60,000 nucleotides of DNA from Membranipora membranacea (lineage: Eukaryota; Bryozoa; Gymnolaemata; Cheilostomatida; Membraniporidae), in NCBI GenBank assembly GCA_914767715.1, contig OU612071.1, positions 5,458,001 to 5,518,000 on the forward strand, written 5' to 3'. A program made the translations under genes and the position numbers. This document shows, piece by piece, positions 12,001 through 27,000 of the stretch. Every line of letters starts with the position of its first letter. The stretch's first letter is position 1. The notes under the pieces are model-generated. The model made no database searches. It saw only the letters and a program-made list of their open reading frames with translations, and was not told the DNA's origin.

Positions 12001-15000
12001 TTGACTGCCGTAATCTTTTTTAAAGAAAGTTTTCCATTAGGAGTCAATCAAGTTAGCTTTTGCACCAACAGGCAACATGCACAGCGAAAAGGTTTCCGCA
12101 CACAGAATACTGAATAGGGCAACAAGCTACTGTATAATCCCTACTAACCCAGGGTCACATATCTCATCAGGCTCTGTGAGTGCAGTCTGAGTACAGGCCA
12201 TGCCCCCATCACACCACTGACAGTCTGTATCCACCACTAGTCCTGTGTTATTACTGTATGTTCCTTTAGGACAGGCTACAGGGGTGGAAGTACCAACAGG
12301 ACAATAATAACCCCTCGGGCAAATGTCAGCATCCACTCCTTGGCCAGGACTCGATGTTTCAGCATATTGAACACAATAGTAACCTGTAAAACACAATAAT
12401 ATAGTCAGTATTAATGTTAGCTTTGCTGTCAAGGTGTATTTTTCAACATAGTGAAAAAAAAATCACCAATAAAAGATCAGCATAGTTAAGTTTTAAACTG
12501 TAGGTAAGTAAGAATAACTTAATGCTTTACCTGCGTCACACTCAGTGAGATCTCCTCGGTCTAATCCTTCAGTGGGACAGTAATATCCGGCCGTACATGG
12601 TGTACACTGGTTCTCAGCCTGTAGTCCTGTTCTGTTGTTGTAGGTACCAATCGGACATGGATACTCATTGTGATAACTTGTACCTGCAATACAAAAAATT
12701 TATCAATCGGATACATGTTTTGCATGTTCTACTGATATCCTGCTGGACACAGAACATAAAAAAAAAGGGAACACAGTTTTCTCAATCAATGTTGGCGGTA
12801 AATTAGTCCGAAATGTAAGTGCACTTTGGAACCCTGCAAAATCAATGCAATCTCTTTTAGTGTTAGAGATGTAAAACAAATTCTGAGACTTTGTATGCTT
12901 CAGACTGATCATGTGACATACTGATAGCTAGAGCATGTAGCTCAAGTACCACCACAAGGAATTATGTGTGAGGACCCAGGGTCAATGAATAGAATTAGGG
13001 GCATTAGGTACATTAGGTACTCAGACTAAACTGACTCTAAAAATCGGAGATACACATACTCACAGTGTAATCTCAATATCAGTGTGTGTACTTACCCCCA
13101 TTGATCACGTGATATACTATTGTATGTATATCTCTGATCGATAGAGAGTGATCCAATTCACTTAACCAGAGTACCATCACAAGAAATTCGGTGTGACGTC
13201 CCGTGTTCAATTTTACTAATTAGTGGCAGGTACATTAAATTGACTCTAACAATCAGAGAAACACATACTTATAGTGTAATCTGTAATACGTGTGTGTACA
13301 CACTGACATCGAGATTACACTTGTATCATGTGGATCTCTGATTGTTAGAAGCTATTAAGTACAAGTTCCTAACATGTCCCGCCCCTAATTAACAAAATTA
13401 AACTCGGGACGTCACACCAAATTCCTTCATGCTAAGTGAATTCACTCATTTACCGTATTGATCAGAAATATATATACAATAGTATATCACGTGATCAATG
13501 TGCATTCTCATAGCGTAATCTTAATGTCTGTGAGTAAACATACCTATAGGGCAGTAATGTCCGACAGGACATACTGTTGTACTGTTATCCAAAACAACGA
13601 TATCCATAGTGTTATCACAGAAATATCCTGAAATAGACAGCACAGTAATGTAACCTGAGTGTATCTATAAATGCTCACAAAGTGGGCAGCAACAGAAAAT
13701 TTTGATAATCTCAAATATCATCTTCGCTTTCGCTTTTGTTTGTAACAAGGAGTACTTCACGCTTGTATTTTGAAAGCATTGATTATTCGGAAATCTTCAA
13801 TCATTTCTTAAGGTCAAACTTGCCAATATTAAAAATTGATAGTTTATATTTAATATATATATATATATATATATATAATTGTTCGCTACCTTGTCTCTAC
13901 GTAAGTGTTTTTAACCATTGTAAAACATGATTGTAATTGCTTCCCTGCAATGATCAGTTCAATAGAGTTAATATTATTATTCATTGTTTATTATATTCAA
14001 CACATAGAAAGTTTTATTCCATATTTGGTCATTATTACCTGCTGGACAGTCTTTACACTGCCACTGATATTCCTCATCCTGATAAGTTCCATTCTCGCAT
14101 CTGATTGGCTGCTGAGATCCAGCAGGACAGTAATGGCCGATGGGACATCTGTAACAATGTAACAAATATACGAGAATTAAGGGATGGAAATGAGATGTAA
14201 ACAGAAAAATAACATCTCTCTGTTTACATCTCATTTCCATTCCTTTAATCATGAATGCCACAAAGATTAAACCATAGACTATAAACATAGACATAAACAG
14301 ATATTGATGATCTTTCCTCATAGTTTTGAGTTTCTGACCTGCTTTGAGCATTTGCAGATCAGTTTAATTGCCAAATAATGATAGTTATATGTATCTAACG
14401 ATTGCGCCTATAGTTCTTTTTGGCTCTTGTCAAGGTCTGTTCAATATCGATATTATCACACAAAATCCGCAACTTATTCCTAAACAGGAGGAATTCTGAT
14501 TATAAAATAATAAATACCAAGGGAAGAAATGAATTTTAATAATTGATTCTTAGGATGCAATTTTATCATATATTTTTCATTATTGTAAGCATTTTCGGGA
14601 GAAAAGCTACAAATGAAACAAACAAACAAATATCCATTAATATCATTATTTACCTGTAGTCGTTGGGTGTGCTGGTGTTTTGACCAGATGGACAGTAGTA
14701 TCCGTCAGAACAGTTTCCTGAACTAAACTCGGCCCCAGAAGAAGGACAGTATTCACCTGCGGTACATATCTTACAGTCACTAACATCGACCTGCAGAAAT
14801 ATACAAAATATTGTAATGTACCTTAACTAGAATGGATCAAATTTGAAAAAAACAACTTGCTGTTATTGTAGCTTAATTACAAATTTATCAGCTCATTGTT
14901 TAATGCTGGTTGAAACTTGTGGTAATACTAGCCAATACTACTTTGTAGGTAAGTATTAATAGTGAAAAGAAAAATCTGTGCATGGTTGAAATAAGTATGT

Positions 15001-18000
15001 CGGAGTTGTCTCCAAAAAAGACGTTTGCAGATAACTCCAAACACATTTAGCCATTTTCCAAGGAATTGTTGAAAATTTCACACATTCTTGCTACATTAGG
15101 CAAAACAGGCAGGCATTGTAACTGTAATATTGTTGGTCTTAAGTTTTCTAACTTTAAATACCCCATAGTGTTACAATGATATGGACGAGTCTAACATACA
15201 TGTACTTGACTGTAACTTGAATCTGACATGATCCGTGACGCTAGCAGAGTAGAGTAGCAGAGTAGAGTGAACGGAACTCAACACAGAGTGAGTCATACAG
15301 TCTACAGTATTCTATTTCACCTTAGGGCAGAGAGCATGCAGGTAAAGTTGTTATATCAAATTCTTAACCATATCATTACCTGTTGGGTAGAATCTAGATA
15401 GTATCCTTCATCACAAGGCAATGGGTAAGTGGAGGCTTGTGGACAATAGTAGCCTACAGGGCAAACATCTCCTGTCACCCCATCTGTGGGGGTATCTGTC
15501 AACGCCCCTAATGTGCAGTAATATCTGTAAATAAGAACCACATCAATTAGAGTAAATATTCAGTATGAGCAAAAAACGACAATGAGTGACACTCGACCAA
15601 TGTATCTTGTATGAATATTTTTTGATGAATAACAAAAACCATACATTTCAAACACAAATGGCTCTCTTCATTTCCTTTATGCTTTGGTCAAATGACAAAT
15701 ATATTATGAATATAATATATGCTGCAAGTAAATGTGAAACAAAAATTCATCATCATTTAGACCACTTTTCATCACTTAGACCGCTTATTCTCAAAGTTGA
15801 TTTTGAAATTGGTGTTGAATACTGAGTCAGGGGATGGCGTATGATCAGAAGCATTCTACTATAGCTTCGCAACCTTATCCATCTCAGAAGCATTATTCCC
15901 AATATTGTGACACGAATTATATACATATATATACATACATATATTATATTATATTGTATTATATATATATTATATATTATATTATATATATATATATATA
16001 TATATTATTTATGTTACATTATGTTATATACACTCTTTACCCTTCAGTACAGTTAGCTGTAGGAGTGGATAGCCCGCTGGTCTCACAGTAATATCCTGGA
16101 GTACACGGGGTGGGCTGGTACGAGCCCTCAGGGCAGAACTCTCCTGGCTGACACTCTCCGCCGTTCTCTGATGGCGTAGCTGAGATGGAGCTTCCATTAC
16201 AGTACCAACCTAGAAAAAAAATAATCCGAACTATTTAGAAGGTGAATTAAGTTGTTTCCCCAAAATCAACAACTTGACACATGACCACTCATTTGCCCTC
16301 TTGATCTGAGAGACAGATAACAGTCCTTAGGAACTGAAATCACTGGCGAGAGAAACTAGCTTGAATTTAGAAAGCCTCAAAGAGTTTATGTTGGTTATTA
16401 GTATAATCTAATTTCAATGAATACATCACCATCATTACTCAAGATACTGATCCCATCAACGGTATTCTAAGAAATTTGCGATAAGGCCATATGACATGTT
16501 TCGCACTAAAGAATCTGGTTTGACAGCCCCGTTCTAGAGTCTTTCTGACAGGTAGATTCTGTACTGAGTCTTTGGAATTTAGCTTTAATCTCACCTGGGT
16601 CACAAAGTCCAGCAGGGAAGGATAATCCCGTAACGTCACAGTAACTACCCAGGTTACAGGGGAGACAATCAGTAGTATTACGAGCTCCGGTAGTGTTATA
16701 ATATGTGCCTACTGGACAGGGGAACTCATCGGATCGTGTGGTGAGCTCAGGGCAGTAATAACCGGACGGGCACGGGTAGATGGCAAACTCTTCTGCGCCT
16801 GAAAATATATCAAATTCATATAACATTCTGTAGAGGATTAGATATAATAGCGTAATATATATAATGATAACATCTTTATAAAATAAGGGAAGGGAAAATA
16901 AACGTCTTTATTGGAGTAAAGCTAAATGCTCCTTTTTGTAGTAAATCTTTTCGTAAAGTAAACTTAAGAAGAAAAGGTTTTAGATTTATTTCAAGGTGCA
17001 CAATGGGGAGTCAATTTCAACATGTAACCCATAGCAGTCCTTGATCGATACGAACTGCAAAGTAAACAATAATGATTGAAGACGGAGCTAAAATCCAACA
17101 TGAAAGTAAATTCTATAATAAATTTTTGGTGGTGAAACTTAGTACGAGGTAAACTCAGGACGATAAGATTTGTTGAGATTTATTTTACGATTGGGAGATG
17201 ATTTTTACATATAACCCATAACGTCTAGGATCAATACAAACTGAAAAGTATATATTAAGAATTATTGAGATTCAGATCTAAAAAAGAATCTGAACTTAGG
17301 TAAATTCTAAAATAAATGATGATGCAATGATGAAAAAAGTTTTACCTAGAGGACAGAAGTATCCTTCTGGACAGCCATGGCAGACAGCTAATCCAGTCTG
17401 ATTAGAGAATGAGCCTGCTCCGCATGGTATGGGTGTCTCTGATCCCTCTGGGCAGTAATGTCCTATCCAACATGGTCCTCCCAATCCTTTGTGGGCAAAA
17501 AGAGGATGTAATATGAAGGGTGGAAAACATTTTTTCAAGTTGGCAAATGTAAATTGTACATTTTTACTTGCGATCACCATCATCCGAAGATGTTCTAACT
17601 GGTGTGCAAAACAACAACGGAAAATAAAATCAAGAGAATAAAAATTCTAACTCAATCCACCGAAAACAAATGGTTTGATAAATGCCAATTTAAATATTTG
17701 TATGTATTCAAATGGTAATGGTCTTCAAGGGCTGTATATCAGAAACAATTTAGCATTGGGAGCTAGTTAATAGGGATTATTTTCAAAATGCAAAATTCAC
17801 AAATATACAGTGGGTCTCAAATATTTGAGGCTTTCAATATATATATATATATTAAATATCAGAACTATATCACTTACCGGTCATATTACCAGGAGGTGTA
17901 CACGTCTCATTCAGACCTTCTGGTTCCGCTCTATCGACACCGTACTTACAGTAATAACCAGCAGTGCAGTCACCGCTGTCTGTTGTCATCGCGTAACTGA

Positions 18001-21000
18001 GAAAATAAAAATCATCAATGTAATATATGGGCTTCTGTGCCTCTACTATTTGTGATGGAGTAAAATTTCAAAATAAGGGGAAAAGAAACTTTTCTTGTCA
18101 AGTTCATGAAACCTACTTTGGGGAACTGTGCGGGTCGATAGTTCAATCGTTCAAATTTGAAATCAATAATAGTTTTTTGCCTTGAAACCATGATGTTCTG
18201 TTTATAATCCAGTTTGGCATAGGTTACATCATATTTTGAAAAAAATTATATTTCCTCATAGCAAATTTCCATTAAAATATTCAACAGAGTAATATTATCA
18301 TTATTATCTATTCGAAGAATGAGTAATTCTTTCAAAATTAAAGCCTAATGGAAGATTCACTACCATTTACTGATTATGAATCACTATTACCTGTCACAGT
18401 ATTTGTAGGTTATCTAACTTACCTGTCACAGTATTTGTGGGTTATCTAACTTACCTGTCACAGTATTTGTGGGTTATCTAACTTACCTATCACAGTATTT
18501 GTGGGTTATCTAACTTACCTATCACAGTATTTGTGGGTTATCTAACTTACCTGTCACAGTATTTGTGGGTTATCTAACTTACCTATCACAGTATTTGTAG
18601 GTTATCTAACTTACCTATCACAGTATTTGTAGGTTATCTAACTTACCTGTCACAGTATTTGTAGGTTATCTAACTTACCTGTCACAGTATTTGTGGGTTA
18701 TCTAACTTACCTGTCACAGTATTTGTAGGTTATCTAACTGACCTGTCCCAGTATTTGTGGGTTATCTAACTTACCTATCACAGTATTTGTGGGTTATCTA
18801 ACTTACCTATCACAGTATTTGTGGGTTATCTAACTTACCTATCACAGTATTTGTAGGTTATCTAACTTACCTATCACAGTATTTGTAGGTTATCTAACTT
18901 ACCTGTCACAGTATTTGTAGGTTATCTAACTTACCTGTCACAGTATTTGTGGGTTATCTAACTTACCTGTCACAGTATTTGTAGGTTATCTAACTGACCT
19001 GTCCCAGTATTTGTGGGTTATCTAACTTACCTATCACAGTATTTGTGGGTTATCTAACTTACCTGTCACAGTATTTGCCAGGTGGACACTGTTTACACTC
19101 CTCTATCTCAGCTAGTCCGGTATCATTGTTATATGTACCCGGGGGGCACGACTCCCAGTTATCCTCAGTACCTGCTGGGCAATAATAACCCTCAGGGCAC
19201 GGGGCGATGATAAACCCACTCGCACAGTACCTAGAATAAATAAGGAAAAGCGCTATAATTTGATTCAAAGTCAGTGAATTAAATGTATTGTAGTGGATGA
19301 CTGTGGTCATCTTCAAGGCTCAAAGACTCCTATTTTTCAAGTGGTCAATGATAAATAATTCTGAATAACAAACGAAAAACTTTAGCCAATATGGATAAAC
19401 ATACTGGCAACCTTGGAACTCCCATGTTGTAGAAAAAACATAAAAAAATGCACAGAATCTCAATATTAAGGGTGTGACTAGGCAATTTGTTGTTGCTGTT
19501 GGGTGGGTTAGACAAACACATTGGCGGTGGAATGAGCTAATGTGTTGAGACCACTGATATATATTATATGGATGAGGGGAGTATATCTGACCCTGAACAA
19601 GCGTACGGCTATTCCTGTATGGTTGCTGGACTGAATTTATCATCTTTGTTTAGTCCACAAGCTCAGAATCCAATATCACTGACCCTTGTAAACTTTTGTC
19701 AAGCAGCTCCTCTAAGTTTTTTGACTGCTGTTAGTGGGCATCAATGAATGCATAATGTAAAATCTGCCAGATTTTTTGATTCATTTAGATCCTGACAATG
19801 GTTGAGACTAGAGCAACAGCGAACTTACCATCCTAGAGGACAGATTGTACATTCAGCTTGTCCGGTGGTATTGGTGAAGTTACCAAATGTACATTGTATG
19901 GGATAACCTGTTCCTGTAGGGCAGTAGTGGCCTTCAAAACACTCCAGACCTGTGAAAAGAAGATAATACAGATTTCACAAATAAAATCTGCCAAGTAAAA
20001 TAGTGTATTGACAAAAATTATATGGTGGGGGAGGGGGCTAACTTGTGGCTAGTCATGTGTTCACTTGGATAAATATGAGCTTGCAAAAGAACATCACAAA
20101 TGAATCAGAGATTAAAAATGATTTTGAACGACTATTGATGCTTCTAACACAAAAAATGACTGGAATGGGAAGATCTTGGACAAACACATGCCCGCTCACT
20201 GCATTTAATTCTTCTAGTTGGATTGAAATAATATCGTTACACAGTAAAAACACTCAACTGGCTTTGATCCAATTGGCTGTCCCACTAGAATAAATAGTAT
20301 AGCCTGTGAAATTCCTTCAGTGTCGATGACTTGGGCATTTCTACATTGCTACTAGGGACTGGCAATCTTTGCGAGCCCTTTGTTTGGCAAAAGAAAGCTA
20401 ATGATGCTATTCCAGATATGGAATTCAATGGGCCTGCCAAAGTTTTGATGTACTCAATAAAAACAGTCAATGACTGAAATGGTAAGATTTTAGGCAAATA
20501 CTGAAGACCATCGAGCTTTCCCAAGTGTGGTACTGTTGAAATATAGGGAGATTTAGAAAAAAAGATTGAACACTTTGGAGCCTCTGAGCAGTGTGACACG
20601 CTTGATTAGACATACCTGCAGGATTGGAGACATTCTGAGCTGGAGGACAGTAATAGCCCTCATCACATGGTCCTGAGGTCTGATTAAGTCCTGGCTCTCC
20701 ACAATAATCTCCTGTAAGTAAATAATAAATAAATAACGAAATGTTGATTTATCTTTCATTATTTATTTCTATAACATATATTATATAATTAAATGTTTTA
20801 TAAAATATATCCCATTATATTTTACAATTATATATAATAAATATAATGATGACTATAAATCTATGGTTAAAGCAGGCTAATCTTGAGCGTGGGAAGTAAA
20901 ACTATCAGTAAAAATCCATGATCGACTGCAGCCGCTACTTTGAACTGCTTTGAGGAAACATCTTAATAATATGTCTGCTTACAGAAAACAATTAATTGAA

Positions 21001-24000
21001 GTAGTTGGTAGTGCTCAGCTTGCACACAAAGCAATGGTCAAACACATATATTTAATTAGTTTTACCTGCGGTGCACTCCAGACAGTCTGTAGTATTGAGA
21101 CCCTCATCTGGATAGTAAGTAGAGTGAGGACAGGGAGTAGGTATAATAGATCCACTGAGACAGTAGTGTCCTACAGGACAGACAACCTCTGTACGAGAGT
21201 CACTACCCTCGGGGCAGTAAAATCTGTAGTAATACCATATATGGTCAATAATAACAAATATTGTCAATAATACCAAATATGGCAAATAATACCAAATTCT
21301 TTCGATGTTACTAAATATGGTCAATGATTGTTATCAAACGAGGAGTTACGAGGTTGTCAGAGGTGTTTTTGGGGCTGCGGAACGAGGCTCTGAGCCATAA
21401 AATTGCACCGACAGTTGTGAAACTAGTGGTTTGTAATGCTCATGTTCTTTTATTCAAATCTGAAAAATTTAGAGGATGTTTCGTGATTTAAGGTTGCCAT
21501 ATACCACATAGTTGTTTTGAAAGTTGTTTTCCTTCTCATTAAAGTACTGGCAATACTTTTTCTGTTGGCATGATACCAAAGTTGCAATAGAAGCATTTGG
21601 CTGGTTTGGCTGGTTGTTTGGTTCACCACAGTGAGCCAAGCAGAGCAAACACGTTGACCTTATATAGCCCTATATAGCCTTATACAGCCTCAAATAGCCT
21701 CATATTGCCTCATATAGCCTCATGTAGCCTTGTATACCCTCAAATAGCCTCATATTGCCTCATATAACCTCATATAGCCTTATATAGCCTTATATAGCCT
21801 TATATAGCCTTATATAGCCTTATCCAGTCTTATATCCTTACAGCCAAAGCTAATACATATAACCTTCCTTACCCAGCTGAGCAGTCGTCCTCCGGAGCCG
21901 TGAGGTGGTTCTGTTCACAGTACTGTCCTGCTGTACATGGCGTACACTGTGTGATATTCTCTAGTCCTGATGAGGCGCCGTAGGTACCCGGCGGACATGA
22001 GCCAGGTACACTAGTACCTTGTATGCAGTAGTATCCCTGTGGACATTCATCAGCTTCACTTCCCTGTGTAGGTGTGGATGTTGTTGCATTCTAGAAATAA
22101 ACGAAAATAAAAAAAGTCTATACTTTAGTTAAAGTTTTGTTGTAAGCAAGAAACCAACAGAAATAGTCAGAATTACACTCCATTTGCATTTAAACTCTTC
22201 TAAACCAGACCACCAAGTTATAATTGTAACAAGTAACAGAATACCAATATTGAATCTGTCAGTAAAATGTTTGCGTATAAGCTAGTACACACCTCTTGGC
22301 AGAAATAGCCAGCATCACAGAGATCAGTAGGGGCAGTGAGTCCCATCGACCCACAGAAGTACCCAGCGGAACATGGGCTACACTGGTCGGCCTCATATAG
22401 TCCTGATGTGTTACTGTAGGTACCGCGAGGGCAGAGATATTCTGTATCAAATGTCGTACCTACAAGAGAGTACAAGTGCAATGAGAGAATGAAACAAACA
22501 CTCAAATTTTAGGCTGACCCTGCTGGCTAATTCATAGAGCTGTGTTTAGATTGACCAATTTGATGTGACAATGTCAGTGAGTGCGATAATCCCCTCAGCC
22601 TAGTTGTAGCACAATAATAATCAGTAAACAGTAACAACCAGAAAAACACATAAACTAAAACGCCTGTTAACAGTTCCATTCCATCTTTTTTTGATGAGTT
22701 GTAAACAGTTATTATTAATCAGAAGCAGCAGCAACAGAACTAATATTATAAAACTTAGCAACATAAAACTAATTTCAAACCATCCACAAAGAATGACCTT
22801 GTAAACAATAACTCACCGTTAGGACAGTAAGACCCTGGAGGACATTGTATGGTGTCGTTGATGACAACTACACCGTTAGAATTATCACAGAAGTATCCCT
22901 GTGGGCAAACCTTACAACTCCACTGTTCTAATTGATCCTGTGAAATATAACAGGTAATATTTATCAGGCGGGTGAAATACACGTTTTAGTGCACGGTAGT
23001 ACTGAAAGAATATCCTCTTAATAAATCATATCCATCTTCATAATGTTGGCACAAAGTATTTGACAATCAAAAGGATCATTTTAGACTTGCATGACAAATT
23101 GATGGCCTGAGTTGACAGCAGCCGATTTATTTGTACCATAAAGAAGGCAGTAAACCAGCACTAATCAATACAGATGATATTATAATCAAAGTCTCTTACA
23201 TAACATATTACTGTAAAACCTTGCAATAAAGTAACCATACTTACAAATGAAGTCACGGCTTATATCTGAATCATTTTTTTTCTTCTTGTTTGCCATTAAT
23301 TGTAAGTTTATAGATTGATTACAGAGATTGGTTCATCAATTGTTTAGGTGTGTGGTGACTTGTATAGTGAGGTTTTACAGTAAATGATCATGGTTAAAAT
23401 AGGGGGATTGTGATAAGTTACCTGATGAGTACCACTTGGACAGAGTATTGGTGTAGTTGTCTTCTCAGGACAGTAATAACCTTCGGGGCACTGATTGGAT
23501 GAATCAGTAGACTCTCCGAGAGGGCAGTAAAATCCTGGTAATATAAATGTCATTGAATATTGTATATAGTGTAAATAACTTTACACTGTTTTACCTAGCA
23601 GATCTTAATTAGAAGTATTAGAAATAGAAACTGTATAGAAGATGATGCGGGAGTTAACTACAATGGATATGACGTGGCCGCCTGATTGCTATAGTGCATC
23701 CAAAGTAGAGGCGGGTGTTCTTGCTGGGCAGGGTGAATGTTTGAAACTGTAGGGGATCTTACATCGCAACGTCCTTAAGCAAATAACTAGAATGTCAAAT
23801 TAACTCAACCTCAGATTCAGCTGTCGAGGGTTTTGAAAACATTTAGTTGATAACCACCATCCTCAAATACTGGAATACTGACGAAGGCACTCTTATCACA
23901 TCTTCATGATGTAGCTAAGAACTGAATACAACAAAAAACCTAGCCAATGAGCTGGCTCCATAGACTTATCAAGTCTATGACTGCCTCTTATTGGCTGCTT

Positions 24001-27000
24001 GCTTCAATCAAATAGTCCAATCAGAACCAGAGCAATGGTTACTAGAAAAGAATACAAAAAGGTATTTATTCTTCTCTTACCTCTGGTACAGTTGCCTGAT
24101 GGTTCAGTGAGGTTATAAGAGGCGCAGTATTCTCCTCCATCACACAGGAAACAGTCTGTAATATTCTGTAGTCCTAGCTGATCACTGTATGTACCCTGTG
24201 GGCACCCTGACGGCCAATCGGATCCCTCGTTACAATAGAAACCAGCTGGGCATATATCGCCTAAAAATAAGAAAGTTGAAGAAATGCAGCATTGAATAAC
24301 AAAACAACAAAAAGCGGAAGTATGGATAGGTTTTCATTGGTAGTATTTCTATCGCCAATATGTGAACTCTGATTGGTTGGGTAGAGTCTCATCCTAACCA
24401 ATCAGAGCGAACACATTGGCTGATATTTCTAGTTTAAGAGGTCAACATGTATTAACACTTAATCATAAATTTGGTAGTACAATAGGTAACTGGAAATCAA
24501 AAGTCAGGAAATTATTTTGCTACATCCAATAAGAATAGTTCTATAATGAATTGTTGTACATTATATATATATCATATTTCTTTACAAAAATTTAACATTT
24601 TGCGGAGAAAGGAGAGGTATACACCCGAAGGTGTTTGTGGCTGGAACAATCCACCTTGAAAGCTCCCCCAGTGGAAATAAAACCCACAACTCCTGCAGCA
24701 CCAAGTGGCAGTGAATAGCAAGAGCACTAACCGATTGCGCTATCTCACCACCCCCAAAAAAGGATGGGTTGATGGCGCTCATCAGCATGCCTACTTTTCA
24801 TTACTCAGAGTTGTGTTCTCTCATCCCACAGTAATAGTAATATTGTGAGCTTACCAGTAGCATCAGACCCATCTGGAGTGCCTGTCTGAGCGTTAGATAC
24901 ACAGAAGTATCCAGCAGCACACAGACCTGTGGGTGTATCTAATCCTGAGAGCTGACAATACTCTCCACCCGGGCACGCCAGCGGGGCTAAATAATACAAG
25001 ATTAGGTTATATATGGCGACGATAGAACAGAAAATACAAACACATTATGGATGTGCTGATTAACGATGTAGATGTATTATGCATTACACATAACGTATGC
25101 ATTAAAACATTATAGATTACATTACAGATGCTGCGTAACATGTTATGAATGCTGATTCCATCATTTAGTAAAGAGAATGAGACAAATAGAGAGTTTCATC
25201 GCCAAATGCAATGATGATGCGGATATATGTCATTTTACTATTGTATTGAAGACACAAATGGAAGATTATTAGTGGAAGATGTTGGGAGGACAGGCCAATG
25301 ACAAGTCATCATTTAGGTGACCAGCTAAGAAGACTATATACATTAAATGAGCACTAACATGCTGTATAGTCCCAAATACTCACCCATTGATCCTTGTGGA
25401 CAGTAAGTACCAGGTTGACATTCTCCTCCATTACCTGTATCATTAGAGCGTTCAGCAGAGGCGCTACAGTACCATCCAGCCATACATTCAGCTGTGGGCT
25501 CAGAGTTAGCATTACCCTCACAATATGAGCCGCCGGTACAGGATATACAGTCATCCTGAAATAAAATTAACATTGAAGATTTATTATAAATTTTATTATC
25601 ATCATTTTAATCATAAGCTGTTACATTGTAATTCTAGTGCTGTTTATGAACTCGAAACATCTTGTTAATTTTCTAGAACTGAACTTCTTGATAAAATTGT
25701 GCATCCAATTTATAAAGAGAATTATTACAGAAACGTGATTAGAGGATTGTCTATAAGAGCTCACCATTGATGTGGCCTGAGTTCTATTGTTGAATGTTCC
25801 TGGTGGACAGGGATACTGTGATGACGTCTCAGTACCATTTGGACAGTAATAGCCTAAAATCATAGATTAAGAATGAGATTATTGATCATTGGCGGTTGAT
25901 AATTCTGATGATTACACAGATAAACGGTCAACAACAAAAGAAATTATACTGACATATGAGGAAAAGGTCTGATGGAAATGTCAGAAAGCACAAACCCAGC
26001 TACCATGAAATATAAACAATACGAGATGTGGAAATATATATATAACATTGAATGGACATGCTTGTCATTCTGCAGCATTTATTTTTGTGTTTGACTTAAA
26101 GGAACTGTTGCGTCAGAATTTCACTAATCTATAAATTAACTAGAAGAGGCAGCAATAATAAACAAATGCACGACTCGTTACCAATAAGAAACAAGATAAA
26201 ATTGAAATTGAGTTGTAATTTAAAAATCAATTATTATTTGCTAATAGCTGATCTACTCTCACCTTTAGGACAGGGGGTATCTATAAAGTTATCCACCCCT
26301 GAGAGACAGTAATATCCCTCAGGACAAGTCCTACACACAGCTAGCCCGAGTTCATCAGAGTATGTGCCAGGATCACAGGCTAGAGGCACCTCCGAGGCAG
26401 TCGGACAGTATGATCCTGACAATGGGAGAGGTAGGGAAAAACATACATATTAACCAGAGAGAAAGAAATAGGATCCGATACCAATCATACAGGAATATGT
26501 ATAAAATGTATGAAAACATGCATAACATGTATAACATAAATAATACCATTGACCCTTCTCATATGGGTTCATAAGAAAAAGGAATTACACCATTGAAATG
26601 GAAATACTGAAGAACATAACAGAGGAAAGCAAATTTATATGTGTGGTTCAGTCCGATAATGATGGCGCTTTCAAGGCTATTGCTTTACCAAGTCTCCATT
26701 TGCTAAAAGCGCGACTTGTTCTATGGAAAGTAAATTAATCATTTATAATCGATGTAAACTCCCAATCACTGAGTAGCTCTCAACTTTGTATGGGATTTTA
26801 CGTTGATTATTAATGATCAATTTTCTTTCCGTGGAAAAAGTTGCGCTTTTACCGATTGTCAGTTGGTTTGTCTATTCATTGTCAGCCCTGTGAAGTCTTC
26901 AACCACTGAAAGCAATTACTCACCGTTTGGACAAATACCACCGGCTCCTGTGAAGTAGCTCTGTTCTGGGCAGGTACAGTTCACTGTCTCATTACCGAAT

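Larger units (their letters stand above)
14791..16040. other. introns between exons 18 and 20
   Basis: Two introns of about 500-600 bp. Small direct duplications (GCAGAGTAGAGT near 15244-15268) and AT microsatellites only. Confidence 0.55.

Noticed and set aside
11736-12047. Alternative minus-strand frame over exon 13
   Set aside because: Out of frame with the cysteine repeat; exon 13 phases fix the correct frame.
18387-19058. Regular 32-bp repeats reminiscent of a CRISPR array
   Set aside because: The units are directly contiguous with no spacers, in a clearly eukaryotic intron, and derive from the exon 24 donor.
20045-20599. Open frames of 66-104 codons on both strands in the intron between exons 25 and 26
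   Set aside because: No recognisable domain, frames overlap on opposite strands, and no splice or repeat support.
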